From CAWARU01 sp963784575 (lineage in GTDB: Bacteria; Pseudomonadota; Gammaproteobacteria; UBA6186; Azoamicaceae), in NCBI GenBank assembly GCA_963784575.1, contig CAWARU010000001.1:930001-994000 (forward strand): a stretch of 64,000 nt of DNA, given 5' to 3'. Position numbers and translations under genes: made by a program. Below are positions 1-9,900 of this stretch, one piece after another (positions within the stretch are counted from its first letter, which is position 1; each line of letters opens with the position of its first letter). The notes under the pieces are model-generated. The model ran no database searches and was not told the DNA's origin. It saw only the letters and a list, made by a program, of their open reading frames with translations.

Positions 1-1365
1 TATATATGGTTTGTCGTTGGTTCTACTTTATCAGCAATGCTATGGGGGATAATCGGAAGCATTTTGATGCCAGATAATGTTTTCTATCAAACATTTATCC
101 TCATTATGATTTCAGGAATCATGGCTGGCTCGACAATAGGCCTGAGCGCCCGCTATTTGCCTGCAATTCTGTATATCTTTTTCTCTCTGGTGCCAATCAT
201 TGCCTGGGAAGGACTTCAAGTATTGGAAGGCAAAAGAATGTATTTGGGCATTTTTTTAGCAATGACTTTCTATTTATTCTACTCAAGCGTTACCGCATAC
301 AAAAGTTCTAATCTTATAATCAATAATATAAATTTAAAAAATCAAAATATAAATTTATTGACAAAATTAAAAGAATATCTTCGGCAACTTGAGCTCTTCA
401 GCCAGATGGGGGAATCCCTAGAAAAATGCCGCAGCAATCAGGAAATTGGTGTTACCTGTAGAAAGTATCTTCCCTATATTTTCCGTGAATTTTCTGGCGG
501 CATAACTCTGATCTCTGAACCGAGTGACCAAATGCAGTACTTCGAATCATGGAGCGACTATACCACAGTCGATCGATTCCAGGATTTTCCTAAAAGCGAT
601 TGCTATGCCAGCAAAGCTAAATCATTCCATATCAGCGACAAAGTAAGCAGATGCAAACATTGTCAGGATTCTACAGCCTGTTATGTTTGCGTACCACTCC
701 AAACACCTTTAGAATTTTTTGGAGTACTGCACCTTAAATCGAGTTCCAGATCACAGCATAAAAACCACCAAGAGATTTCAAACCAAAAAGATCTTATCAC
801 TCGTGTAGCCGCGAATATTAGCTTTGCATTGAGTACAATTCAATATGAAAAGCTCCTGGAAACAGAAGCAACTGAAGATACCTTAACAGGGCTATACAAC
901 CGCAGATATCTAGATAAATACTTTAATATAGAACTTGCAAGATATGAGAGAAAGCCAATTCCTATTTCAGTTATCATGATTGATATAGATCATTTTAAAA
1001 ATTACAATGATCAATATGGGCATGAAACTGGTGACCAAGTACTCCATAGCCTAGGATTAATACTTAAAAAAAGTGTGCGTGGCAGTGATTTTGCATGCCG
1101 CTATGGTGGAGAGGAATTCATCCTGATTTTACCAGAGACCGATTTAGATGCGGCGTTCAAACGAGCAGAAAAAATACGAAAGGAAGTCAAGAATTTTTCA
1201 TTGGTAAAAAATGCAAAAACTATAAAAAATATGACTGTATCAATGGGTGTTGCATCATATCCTGAACATGGGGATACAGAGTCCCATGTTATCGCAGCAG
1301 CCGATAAGGCCTTATACCGTGCTAAAATAGAAGGTAGGGATAGAATTTGCATCGCTACAGTTTAA
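1..1365 (+). CDS. Membrane-anchored GAF-GGDEF diguanylate cyclase (5' end outside window)
   Basis: The reading frame is open from base 1, so the true start lies upstream; the first in-frame ATG is at 37. The visible N-terminus (about 90 residues from that ATG) is hydrophobic membrane segments. A short coil and a GAF-like region follow (about residues 110-265) with a Cys-rich stretch containing DCYA and CKHC. The C-terminal GGDEF domain carries the active signature YGGEEF at about 356-361. An RGSD motif five residues before it matches the allosteric c-di-GMP inhibition site (RxxD). It should therefore make c-di-GMP from two GTP at the inner membrane, with product inhibition. It is convergent with a GGDEF-EAL gene 29 bases away, which suggests a signalling pair. 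The domain call is firm; the sensed signal is unknown. Confidence 0.9.
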   Translation, partial: YIWFVVGSTLSAMLWGIIGSILMPDNVFYQTFILIMISGIMAGSTIGLSARYLPAILYIFFSLVPIIAWEGLQVLEGKRMYLGIFLAMTFYLFYSSVTAYKSSNLIINNINLKNQNINLLTKLKEYLRQLELFSQMGESLEKCRSNQEIGVTCRKYLPYIFREFSGGITLISEPSDQMQYFESWSDYTTVDRFQDFPKSDCYASKAKSFHISDKVSRCKHCQDSTACYVCVPLQTPLEFFGVLHLKSSSRSQHKNHQEISNQKDLITRVAANISFALSTIQYEKLLETEATEDTLTGLYNRRYLDKYFNIELARYERKPIPISVIMIDIDHFKNYNDQYGHETGDQVLHSLGLILKKSVRGSDFACRYGGEEFILILPETDLDAAFKRAEKIRKEVKNFSLVKNAKTIKNMTVSMGVASYPEHGDTESHVIAAADKALYRAKIEGRDRICIATV

Positions 1366-1394
1366 TAAAATAAATATCCAAATGATATCTTAGT

Positions 1395-4229
1395 CTAAAT
1401 ATATTTTGCGATGAAGGCATCAAGCTTATTTGCCTGTAAAGGCGGAGATATATAAAATCCCTGAATTGTATCGCAATTTTTTTCTCGAAGAAATTGCATC
1501 TGTTCCTGAGTTTCAACCCCTTCTGCAATCACCTTGATATTTAAGTTGTGTGCCATATCAATGATTGTTTTTACTAATATTGCGGCTTCCTTGCTTCTCG
1601 GCAAATCCTTGATAAAAGAACGATCTATTTTGATGTTATCCGCATTCATATAGTAGAGATAGGATAAAGCTGAGTAGCCCGTTCCAAAATCATCGATGGA
1701 GATCTCCAAACCCATATTTCTAAGCCTGCTCAAAATTGATCGATTATCTTCAATGTTCAAAAACAAAGAACTTTCTGTTATTTCTATCCCAAATAATTTA
1801 GGATCCAAGTCATACTTACTAAAGAGTTCTTCGAACATTTCAGGCAGCCCGGTGTCTTGAAAATCATAGGAAGTTAGGTTAATGGCAATTTGAAATAAGG
1901 GCAGAGACTTAATTTTCCTCAATTTTTGCAACTCGCAGCATAATTGCAAAATTTTTAGTGTGAGTGGCCGAATAAGGCCTGTACTCTCTGCTAAAGGTAT
2001 AAACTTCTCAGGCAATAGAAGACCTTCAATTGGGTTTTGCCAGCGCACCAAAGCTTCAAACCCTACAATTTGCTCATTTTTTAAAGACACTTTTGGCTGA
2101 AATTCTAGATAAAATTCATTCTTATCAAGCCCTAAAAGTAGCTGTTTTTCATAAGAGCTTATTTCAAGTATTTCACTTTTTAATTTGTATGAAAAGAATT
2201 GAAAAGTATTGCCACCGTGTTTTTTAGCTTCGTGCATGGCAATATGTGAATTGGTCATCAATGTATGTTCATCATCACCACTTTCTGGGAAGATAGCTAT
2301 CCCTATGCTTGCAGTTGTTTTTATGCTCCTCCCCTCGATCAGATAAGTTACAGAAGCAATCTGGTTAAGCCTCTCTGCCAAATTGGATACTTCAGAAATA
2401 TTCTTTGGAAACCTGCGCAGCAATATAGCAAACTCATCCCCTTCTGTTCTTGCAATAAAGTCTATTTTTCGCAATTGTTTTTCCAGATTTTTGGCAAGCT
2501 TTTGTAAATACTGATCTCCCAGTTTGAGTCCAAAGGTATCGTTAATGGTAATAAAATTATCTAAATTAAGATACATCAGAATTAGAAAGCTCTGAGTTTC
2601 ATCCTTTGCAAAAATAAGGGCCTCAGCTAGTTTTTCCTTCAATAATTTGTTGCTGGCCAGTCCCGTAAGGGGATCATGTGTTTCCAGCATGCGGATTGCT
2701 TCCATAGCACTCTTTTGAGTGCTGATATCCTCGGCAACGATCAAAACTGATGGTTCATCTTCAAATTCGAAATATGAGGAAGTAGCCATTAAATACTTGA
2801 TATCACCCTCGGTGGTCTTGAATTTCTCTTCAATAAATTGATTTGCTCCATGAGTTTTATAGATATAATCCAATCTTCTTTTTTTTACAGCTATGAAATC
2901 GGATGCTAGAAATTCTAAAATCGACTTACCCAGGATTTCTTCCGTATTTTTAGCATTAAGAATTTTCATGAAAGAATTGTTAATAAAGCAGATTTTATCT
3001 TTTTTCAATAGCATGACTCCAGCTGGAATGATATCCAATAATTTTTTATATTTTTTTTCTGAAGCCTCTAGCTTGTTGATAAATTCTATCTCTTCAGAAA
3101 CATTTGAAACAGCGCCTATGAATTGTAACTGATCGGCTTTTTTATTATTTTCTAGCCGAGAATTAACTTTAAGTGTAAGCAGTTTTCCATTTTTTCCGAG
3201 GAATCGGATTTCAAATAACTGAGACCCTAATTCCTCAAATTCCTGGCATTTCAGTATGTACTGCATGATAATCGTTTTGCTTTCGCTATCCAAAAAATCA
3301 AATATAGATTTCCCAATGAGCTCATCAGCAGAATACCCAGTGATTTCACACAAACGTTTACTGACATATATAAAATGGAAAGATTCATCGACACACCAAA
3401 CTCCCTCTAAATCCATATCGATGATTTTTTCTAATTGCTTTCTTGACTTTTGCAGATCATGGAATAGATCAACATTAAGAATGTTCTCAAAAATGTTTTC
3501 TTGAAGCACCTTATTATTTCTACGTATTTGAACCAACAAAAAAACAATATACAAAATCGTGCTGAAAAATAAAGCAATATATATTGTATCATAATTTGTT
3601 GTTAAGATTTTAGCAAACAGATATAAACTCAATATACCTAAAGTAAGGATGACAAAGAGGATAGAGGCTGCCATACTGATAGCCAATGATTGTAATCCTC
3701 CACCAACTATTCCAAATATTACTAAAATAAAGAATATTTCCAATTGCTTGCTGGGCGGCTCCATCAGAGGCAAAAGAAGTCCCCACAAAATAGCTAAAAA
3801 ACTGCTCCCGAGAATAAAAAGCCTATAATGAACTCTAATGAATCTTGGGTTATCACTGGTTCTTTTGTACCAAATGAACAATCCCATACGACAACAAAGC
3901 AACACTAGAAAGATGCCATACCAAACATTATCTCTTTCTGTTTGCAAATACAATATTTTTTCTTGAAAAATATCTGGGATCAACCAATAGACAAATGAAG
4001 TAATAATAAGTAGAATCATAAAATCAAAAAGAAAGGACCGATAAAGAATTTCGAGTTTTATTCTAAGCACATTATGATGAGATTGTTGGTAAGTGAAGGG
4101 AAACATGGCATATTCTTTAAACTTATTTCCTGTAGCAGTGCTTTCTGCATCATTTTGTGCTGCAGTTTTATTTTTAAACTCTTTATAATCTTTCTTTTTT
4201 TTCATTGTTTTTTTCCGTACCTTTATCAC
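1395..4229 (-). CDS. Membrane PAS-PAS-GGDEF-EAL protein, probable c-di-GMP phosphodiesterase
   Basis: A 944-residue protein with several N-terminal membrane helices (about 60-245), two PAS-like sensor modules (about 265-520), a GGDEF domain and a C-terminal EAL domain. The GGDEF signature is EGDEF near residue 596, so its first glycine is lost and cyclase activity is doubtful. The EAL domain looks complete: EALVRW near 724, EITES, IDDFGTGYS, DNIKIDRSF and AEGVET are all present. The simplest reading is a phosphodiesterase that degrades c-di-GMP, with the degenerate GGDEF domain possibly serving as a GTP sensor. The longest frame starts at a GTG (4229); an ATG eight codons in (4205) is an equally good start, because an AAAGG lies upstream of it. 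Confidence 0.9.
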   Translation of the reverse strand: MIKVRKKTMKKKKDYKEFKNKTAAQNDAESTATGNKFKEYAMFPFTYQQSHHNVLRIKLEILYRSFLFDFMILLIITSFVYWLIPDIFQEKILYLQTERDNVWYGIFLVLLCCRMGLFIWYKRTSDNPRFIRVHYRLFILGSSFLAILWGLLLPLMEPPSKQLEIFFILVIFGIVGGGLQSLAISMAASILFVILTLGILSLYLFAKILTTNYDTIYIALFFSTILYIVFLLVQIRRNNKVLQENIFENILNVDLFHDLQKSRKQLEKIIDMDLEGVWCVDESFHFIYVSKRLCEITGYSADELIGKSIFDFLDSESKTIIMQYILKCQEFEELGSQLFEIRFLGKNGKLLTLKVNSRLENNKKADQLQFIGAVSNVSEEIEFINKLEASEKKYKKLLDIIPAGVMLLKKDKICFINNSFMKILNAKNTEEILGKSILEFLASDFIAVKKRRLDYIYKTHGANQFIEEKFKTTEGDIKYLMATSSYFEFEDEPSVLIVAEDISTQKSAMEAIRMLETHDPLTGLASNKLLKEKLAEALIFAKDETQSFLILMYLNLDNFITINDTFGLKLGDQYLQKLAKNLEKQLRKIDFIARTEGDEFAILLRRFPKNISEVSNLAERLNQIASVTYLIEGRSIKTTASIGIAIFPESGDDEHTLMTNSHIAMHEAKKHGGNTFQFFSYKLKSEILEISSYEKQLLLGLDKNEFYLEFQPKVSLKNEQIVGFEALVRWQNPIEGLLLPEKFIPLAESTGLIRPLTLKILQLCCELQKLRKIKSLPLFQIAINLTSYDFQDTGLPEMFEELFSKYDLDPKLFGIEITESSLFLNIEDNRSILSRLRNMGLEISIDDFGTGYSALSYLYYMNADNIKIDRSFIKDLPRSKEAAILVKTIIDMAHNLNIKVIAEGVETQEQMQFLREKNCDTIQGFYISPPLQANKLDAFIAKYI

Positions 4230-4498
4230 TAATAATTTATTATCACATCATAAAAATAAGTGATTTTAATTTAGCTCGATTTATTTACTGTTCAAGATGC
4301 AATTCGTTCAAGCAATTCGTCTTATCTTATTATAATATAGTATAGGTCAAGAGCTGAGAATATTCACAGCAAAACTACACGTTTTGAAATGAATTTGATA
4401 GCTCAATTCTGCCGCTTGTATTTAATATGTTATTTTGTTATATTTGATGTTTCAAAATATTATCAATATTATTATAAACCAATGATTATTTTATCAAA

Positions 4499-6967
4499 AT
4501 GAGCGCCCATTATCCTATGAGTACACCAATAAACAGATCATCCAACGTGCGCATTAGCAATCGCCTCGATAGTCAGGGGCAGAGGCGAGCATTATTAAGA
4601 CCATTGTGCGCAAAAACTGAGACCGAAATGGATGCCAGACTATTTGCGCATATACACTTAGATAGTCGCTTGTCTGGAACATTGTTAGAGGGGGCTAGTT
4701 TTCGATCTACGACTACTTATATTATTAGAATACTTCAGTTTCTGATACAGAATTCAGATCTCTGCGGCGTTTCTAAAGAGAGTCATGAAAAAATTGTCAA
4801 GTCACTTGAATGTGTCAAACAACAATTTGTTCATACTGTTTCCATTGAGGATAGGATCGAAAAAATCTGTGCTCATATACATGCCGCACTGGATAAAAAT
4901 GGCGACGAAGGGCTTTCGATTCAGCTAATTTATAAATATCATTTGGAACCACTGGCAAAATTCATCTTTCAAAAAATTGAGAATTCAGAAACAGACCGTA
5001 TTTTAATTCCAGGCGGCTGGCTTGCAACAGAAGAAGGCCAAGGTCATGCCATGGCTTATCAATTTATAAGACAGGCAGATGGCAGCTTTCTTTTTGTGGT
5101 CTTTAATACCGGTGCTGGCATTCAATACCATTTGGGCAGCTGCTGCCACAAGCAAAAATATTTCCCTGTTAGAGTGTTTCATATTCCAAAAAATAAAAAT
5201 ATGATTGAAAAGATAAAAACCTTTATCGCGGACTTGATTTTTCCCAATATTGCACCGAGATTTGATAAAATTACTGGTACTGACAAGGATTGGATCCAAG
5301 AAAAACAATATAACGCAGACAGACTTTACAATGATATAATTCCTAAAGTATATCTGCTGGGTAACTCTGAAACACCAGTTCAAGAACTCGACCCCAGCAC
5401 CATCACATCGCAAATGACCCAAGGTCAGCAATCAGGCACTTGCAGTATGCGTGTATTGATGCCAATCTTGCATGCCGCTCTAGGGGACCACGCTTTTCAA
5501 CAATTTTTATTTCAGCTCAGATTACAGTCACTTTGGGATCACTATCACATCCAAAAAAAACTCGGGAAACTTGGGAACAGAATGATTCGAAGGCAATTAG
5601 AAGCTGGTAGATCCAAACTTGCCAGAACCACTCGAATCATGATGGAGCGACGCAAGGATAGCAAAAAGTTATTGGAAGAGTCTGAGGCGTTGATAGCAAT
5701 TACTCTGTTAGATCAGATTTCAGCTGATTTAAAAACAAATGCTGAATTGACCATGGCAGAATGGGAAGAAATTCTCCGTTTAGAAACAAAGCAAGGGCGA
5801 AGTTCTTGTAAAACCGCACCAAGTCTTACACCTGGAAAAAAGGATGACATTTTTAGAATTGAAAGTCAAGATTTAAAGGCGGACTTGGATTCCATATCGC
5901 CTGATTCCCAGATATTTCATTCCCTGTCTTTGCCTAGACAGAAAAATGGTGATGTAGATAGAAAATCAGATTATGAAGTCGGTTTGCAGCCCATCAAACA
6001 AAAACAAATCTTGCCCATACTCGATATCACTCAATTCATAAGCCCTTTAGAGTATCTCAAGCATTGCAAACATGTCCTCAAAAAAAATCAAAGAATGGGA
6101 ATATCAAACAGTAAAATAATTGCGGATTTTGAAAAAATATTTCTTTCATTGCCAATTGATTTTAAACAAGCCCAAGATTTTTGGAACAATTTGGGAACGG
6201 ACCCTAAGGATGTAAAGAAGAGCTTTGATTTACTTCAGTATATACTACGTTACTATGGATATTACTGTTTTCATGATGGAGGAACTGCTCCCTTAGCGCG
6301 TCAAATCCTCTCAGCTGAAACGGCGTTGCTCTCGGCAAGTTTTATTTGCAAGCAATATTTTGCACATAATCCAAAAATGCAATATTTGGCACAATTGCTT
6401 GATAGAGACTTCGTTGATTCGGATATCCATATTACAAGTTTCGATCCTATTTGGGACAGAGTAACACGAGAACTTGGTACAACTCTGGATAAAATCATTA
6501 AAGAAGCTGACGAGTCTATTGGCTGCGCAGACACCTATTATGATTATTATTTCATCAAACACTTGGATGAAATTGAAAAACAGGAATTAAATAAAGTAAA
6601 AATCAAAGAAGCTAAGAATGAGTTTGATAACATGAGAATAAATTTATTTAAAGCCGCTAAAGAAAAAGATTCTCAAACCAAGATCATGAAAAATATTCTT
6701 GCTGATTATGATGTTCTATTACAATTTAAACAGCTGCGTGCAGAAACAAAAGTGTTCAAAAAAGGAGTACTCTCCTATTTTTCTGTATCGCCTAAAAAGC
6801 ATCGGGAAAAAGATAAGGCAGGACAGCGATTTAGTATGCTATCCCTAAGAAAAGGAGGAGGGTTGACCTGTGAACTGCCAGAAAAACCGGATAAAGTCAC
6901 TGTCACAACAAATTATGGTTTTAATTTTGAACCTATTCCCTATGATGGCAGATTCTATGTCCATTAA
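4499..6967 (+). CDS. N-terminal component of a DUF3638-type giant protein, with Cys/His domain
   Basis: An 822-residue protein, first of three same-strand ORFs that together resemble a giant DUF3638/DUF3645 protein. A conserved-looking core at about residues 170-340 contains LIPGGW, GHAMAYQF (His183), FNTGAG, and QSGTC with Cys315. The pattern resembles a papain-like or transglutaminase-like fold, but a catalytic role is inference. The rest is charged and helical and I do not recognise it. No clear ribosome site precedes the ATG at 4499, and the 269-base spacer upstream is AT-rich. The 3' end overlaps the next ORF by up to 98 bases. That suggests translational coupling, or that the two were once one gene. 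A role as a secreted effector is possible but not shown. Confidence 0.7.
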   Translation: MSAHYPMSTPINRSSNVRISNRLDSQGQRRALLRPLCAKTETEMDARLFAHIHLDSRLSGTLLEGASFRSTTTYIIRILQFLIQNSDLCGVSKESHEKIVKSLECVKQQFVHTVSIEDRIEKICAHIHAALDKNGDEGLSIQLIYKYHLEPLAKFIFQKIENSETDRILIPGGWLATEEGQGHAMAYQFIRQADGSFLFVVFNTGAGIQYHLGSCCHKQKYFPVRVFHIPKNKNMIEKIKTFIADLIFPNIAPRFDKITGTDKDWIQEKQYNADRLYNDIIPKVYLLGNSETPVQELDPSTITSQMTQGQQSGTCSMRVLMPILHAALGDHAFQQFLFQLRLQSLWDHYHIQKKLGKLGNRMIRRQLEAGRSKLARTTRIMMERRKDSKKLLEESEALIAITLLDQISADLKTNAELTMAEWEEILRLETKQGRSSCKTAPSLTPGKKDDIFRIESQDLKADLDSISPDSQIFHSLSLPRQKNGDVDRKSDYEVGLQPIKQKQILPILDITQFISPLEYLKHCKHVLKKNQRMGISNSKIIADFEKIFLSLPIDFKQAQDFWNNLGTDPKDVKKSFDLLQYILRYYGYYCFHDGGTAPLARQILSAETALLSASFICKQYFAHNPKMQYLAQLLDRDFVDSDIHITSFDPIWDRVTRELGTTLDKIIKEADESIGCADTYYDYYFIKHLDEIEKQELNKVKIKEAKNEFDNMRINLFKAAKEKDSQTKIMKNILADYDVLLQFKQLRAETKVFKKGVLSYFSVSPKKHREKDKAGQRFSMLSLRKGGGLTCELPEKPDKVTVTTNYGFNFEPIPYDGRFYVH

Positions 6968-9900
6968 AGAAGTGTCGGATTCCAGTATTTTTGCAGCAAT
7001 CGATCATAAGAATGGGTATAGTCTATCCGCCAATGAACGAATAGTGAGACTTGAGAAAAGAATAGAGGATTTGAGCAAGAAAAAAGGTTTTTCCCGTAAA
7101 CTTGGATTTTCGAGGCATTCTAAAAACGAGACTCGAATCATTGTTACGAAGGAAATTTTTGAATCTCATCTAGAATTATTCGATACAGCAGAAACTCAGG
7201 TTATATTCTTAGCCAATATTTTCAGCCCTAGAACAGAAAATATAAAAGTACCTGGAAGTGACCATACTATCATTCATGGAATCCTTTACAAAGCCTTGGA
7301 TAGAAACCCCAAACTTGCCTTAGAACTTGTGGAACTGTTGCTGAAAGGCTATAAATTTCATTGTCGTGGAACCAAAATCAGCGATGGCGCCATTTTCTGC
7401 TTCCAGGCAGCCGTTCACCTGCAAAAGTATTTGGAAGCTTATCCTAAAAAGAAAGCCTGCGATGAAGCCCTAAAAATACTGAATGGGCACCTCTATGATG
7501 AACTTGTAAATCAGATTGATAATTATCAAAAACAAATTCTTCAACCTGAAAAGTATAAAATACAAGCTGATTTTTTAAAAGATACCTGGATTTTTACACA
7601 ACTGGTAAATGTACATTACATGAGAACAGGACACCTCTACAAAGAAACAACAAAAGTGACGCCTGTCAATGACCTAAAAATCCTCCTCATGGGCTTATAC
7701 TATAAAAATATTCTTCCTAAACAAAGCAGCAGCCACCTGAATACTTATCTTTCATTTGACATGGAATCGATGGAGAATAATGTCAACCAATTCTTAGAAT
7801 CAAGGCTCGAAAAACTCTCCTCTGAACAAAGAAATAAGCTGTTCCAATCATTGATCACAGATCTCTTCAGTCAGGATTTGTTGCCAGATGCCGGTGTAGA
7901 ATACAGATATGATTTTCCGAACTTGATTCTTCAAAATGATAAATCTGTTATTTTGATCTTCAACCTAACTACAGGCAAAATAGTGACCAGCTGTGATCGC
8001 CAGGGTTACATCTTGGAAAATTTACAGACTAACACCTATAAGAAAATATTTGGTTCTGCCTCTCAACGGGCCAAATTTCGAACTTTAGCTCAGTTTCAAA
8101 TAGCTGAATTTCATTTCAAAAAGAAATCTTATCGCGTTGTAGAAAATTTGAAAAATCATACCGTTTTCATCCAGCATCAACCTGGCGGAGACACGGAATG
8201 GTATGATTTAATGGACAGTACTAAACTTCCATTTCCCGTATCCCTCGAAAAACTCGAAGAACATTACTTGTGGTGGCGTAAAATCGATCTCAAAAGTAGC
8301 AGTCCGGCTTATTATTGTACAGACCGAAAAGGAAAACCGATACAGAAAATTGTACCTCAAGGGAAAAATACCTTCAAAATAATGGAACTGGATGAACGAG
8401 GCATTGAAACAGGCAATTCTTTGCTCTCTCAAAAAGCTCCAGATGCTGGCAAACTTTATGCCTACCTCAGCAGATTTGAGGATCCAAACTTCATAGAAAT
8501 CTGGCAGCATAAAAACGGTACTTTTAAGATTCATATGCTGCGCTATGGCCTTGAATGGACATCCGAACAAACCAAAGAAGGCACTGAGTGGATCTGGACC
8601 CAAAATCCAGAATATAGGCTTTTTTTGGCCGAAGGCCAAGCTTTGCTTGGATTGCAACCCTGCCTTTACATGCAAAGCCGTAAAACCAGTGATTTTCAAA
8701 TGATCATGCCCCTGCAGGAATATTATCCGGTACAAAGTAGAGGACCAAAAGGCCAGAAAGAAGAGTACCGACCACTGGTCTTTGATGTTAAAGACAGAAT
8801 CAGGAAAATGATTTTTCAAACCAGGGATCACGATGGAGTGCCTACTTCCAGTGAGCTCGCGAGAATACCTCCATTGAAACCCTATAAAACAGCATGGCGA
8901 AGTAGAAAATCAGAACGATATGCACAATTCATGATGACATCCGGCAAGATCATTGGAAACTCTGCCGTTGATTACCTGCAATTAGCCTATGTGGCCTTGG
9001 CAGAACATCATCCAGAACAAGCCCTGACTGCCCTGAAGGAATGCCAGAAAAAAGGTGGTATAGCTGGGAATGCCATTGAAATCGTGCTAATCAAGAGGAT
9101 AATGGTAGAGCTGCCAAGCAAAATTTTTTCTCCCCACCTTGCGCTAATTTGCCAAACAAAGGAACCAGAGACAGAAGCCTGCCGTCTTTTTGCCGCATTG
9201 CTGCTGCTTGAACAAAAAAATGCCTCATTCAATACCCTATGTTTTGAGGTTAATCGAAATCCAAGCCTAAAGAGCGCGAACCAAGCCTATCGATATCAGC
9301 AGTTGGAACAAGCACGGGATTTCTATCATAAGTATTATGACGCAGAATTAAGAACTCTGTATCATGACTACTTTGCAAAACTGCCTAACATTCCACAGGA
9401 AATGAGGCTCAATCCAATACAAGAACTGTCGTTATTGAAATGTGCTTATGCATATCTGCATACCTCTCCGTATATTAGTAATCGTCGCCCCCCAACCGAA
9501 ATCGCAAATAGAATGCAGAAACTGCTGGTTGCAAAACTACGTCACCAAAAAGAACAAATCCGTAAAAAAGGGGAACGACTTGATTTATCATCAGAAGATA
9601 CTCAATTACTGCAAGACTTAAAAAGAGAAATTTCAAACACCAAAAATCAGAAAGTTACGAGTTCCAGTGAATTATGCAACAAAACATATTTGATAAAGCT
9701 TCCAGGCGACGATTATTTAATGGAATCGTTCAAGCAATTGAACTTCAAAGAACTGAATGCTCTCAAAGAAAAAGGAACCCAGGAAGTTGATGCCGCACCA
9801 GTATCTTCTGAAATCAGCCAAGAGATCATAACCAAAAGCCTCTGCGATTTCAGCAAAAAACATACTATCTTTGAATTCATGCTTTCATTTGATAGGTACT

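Noticed and set aside
8208..8831. 207-codon ORF on the minus strand
   Set aside because: It lies fully inside the coherent plus-strand DUF3638-type ORF and its translation shows no domain or normal composition.
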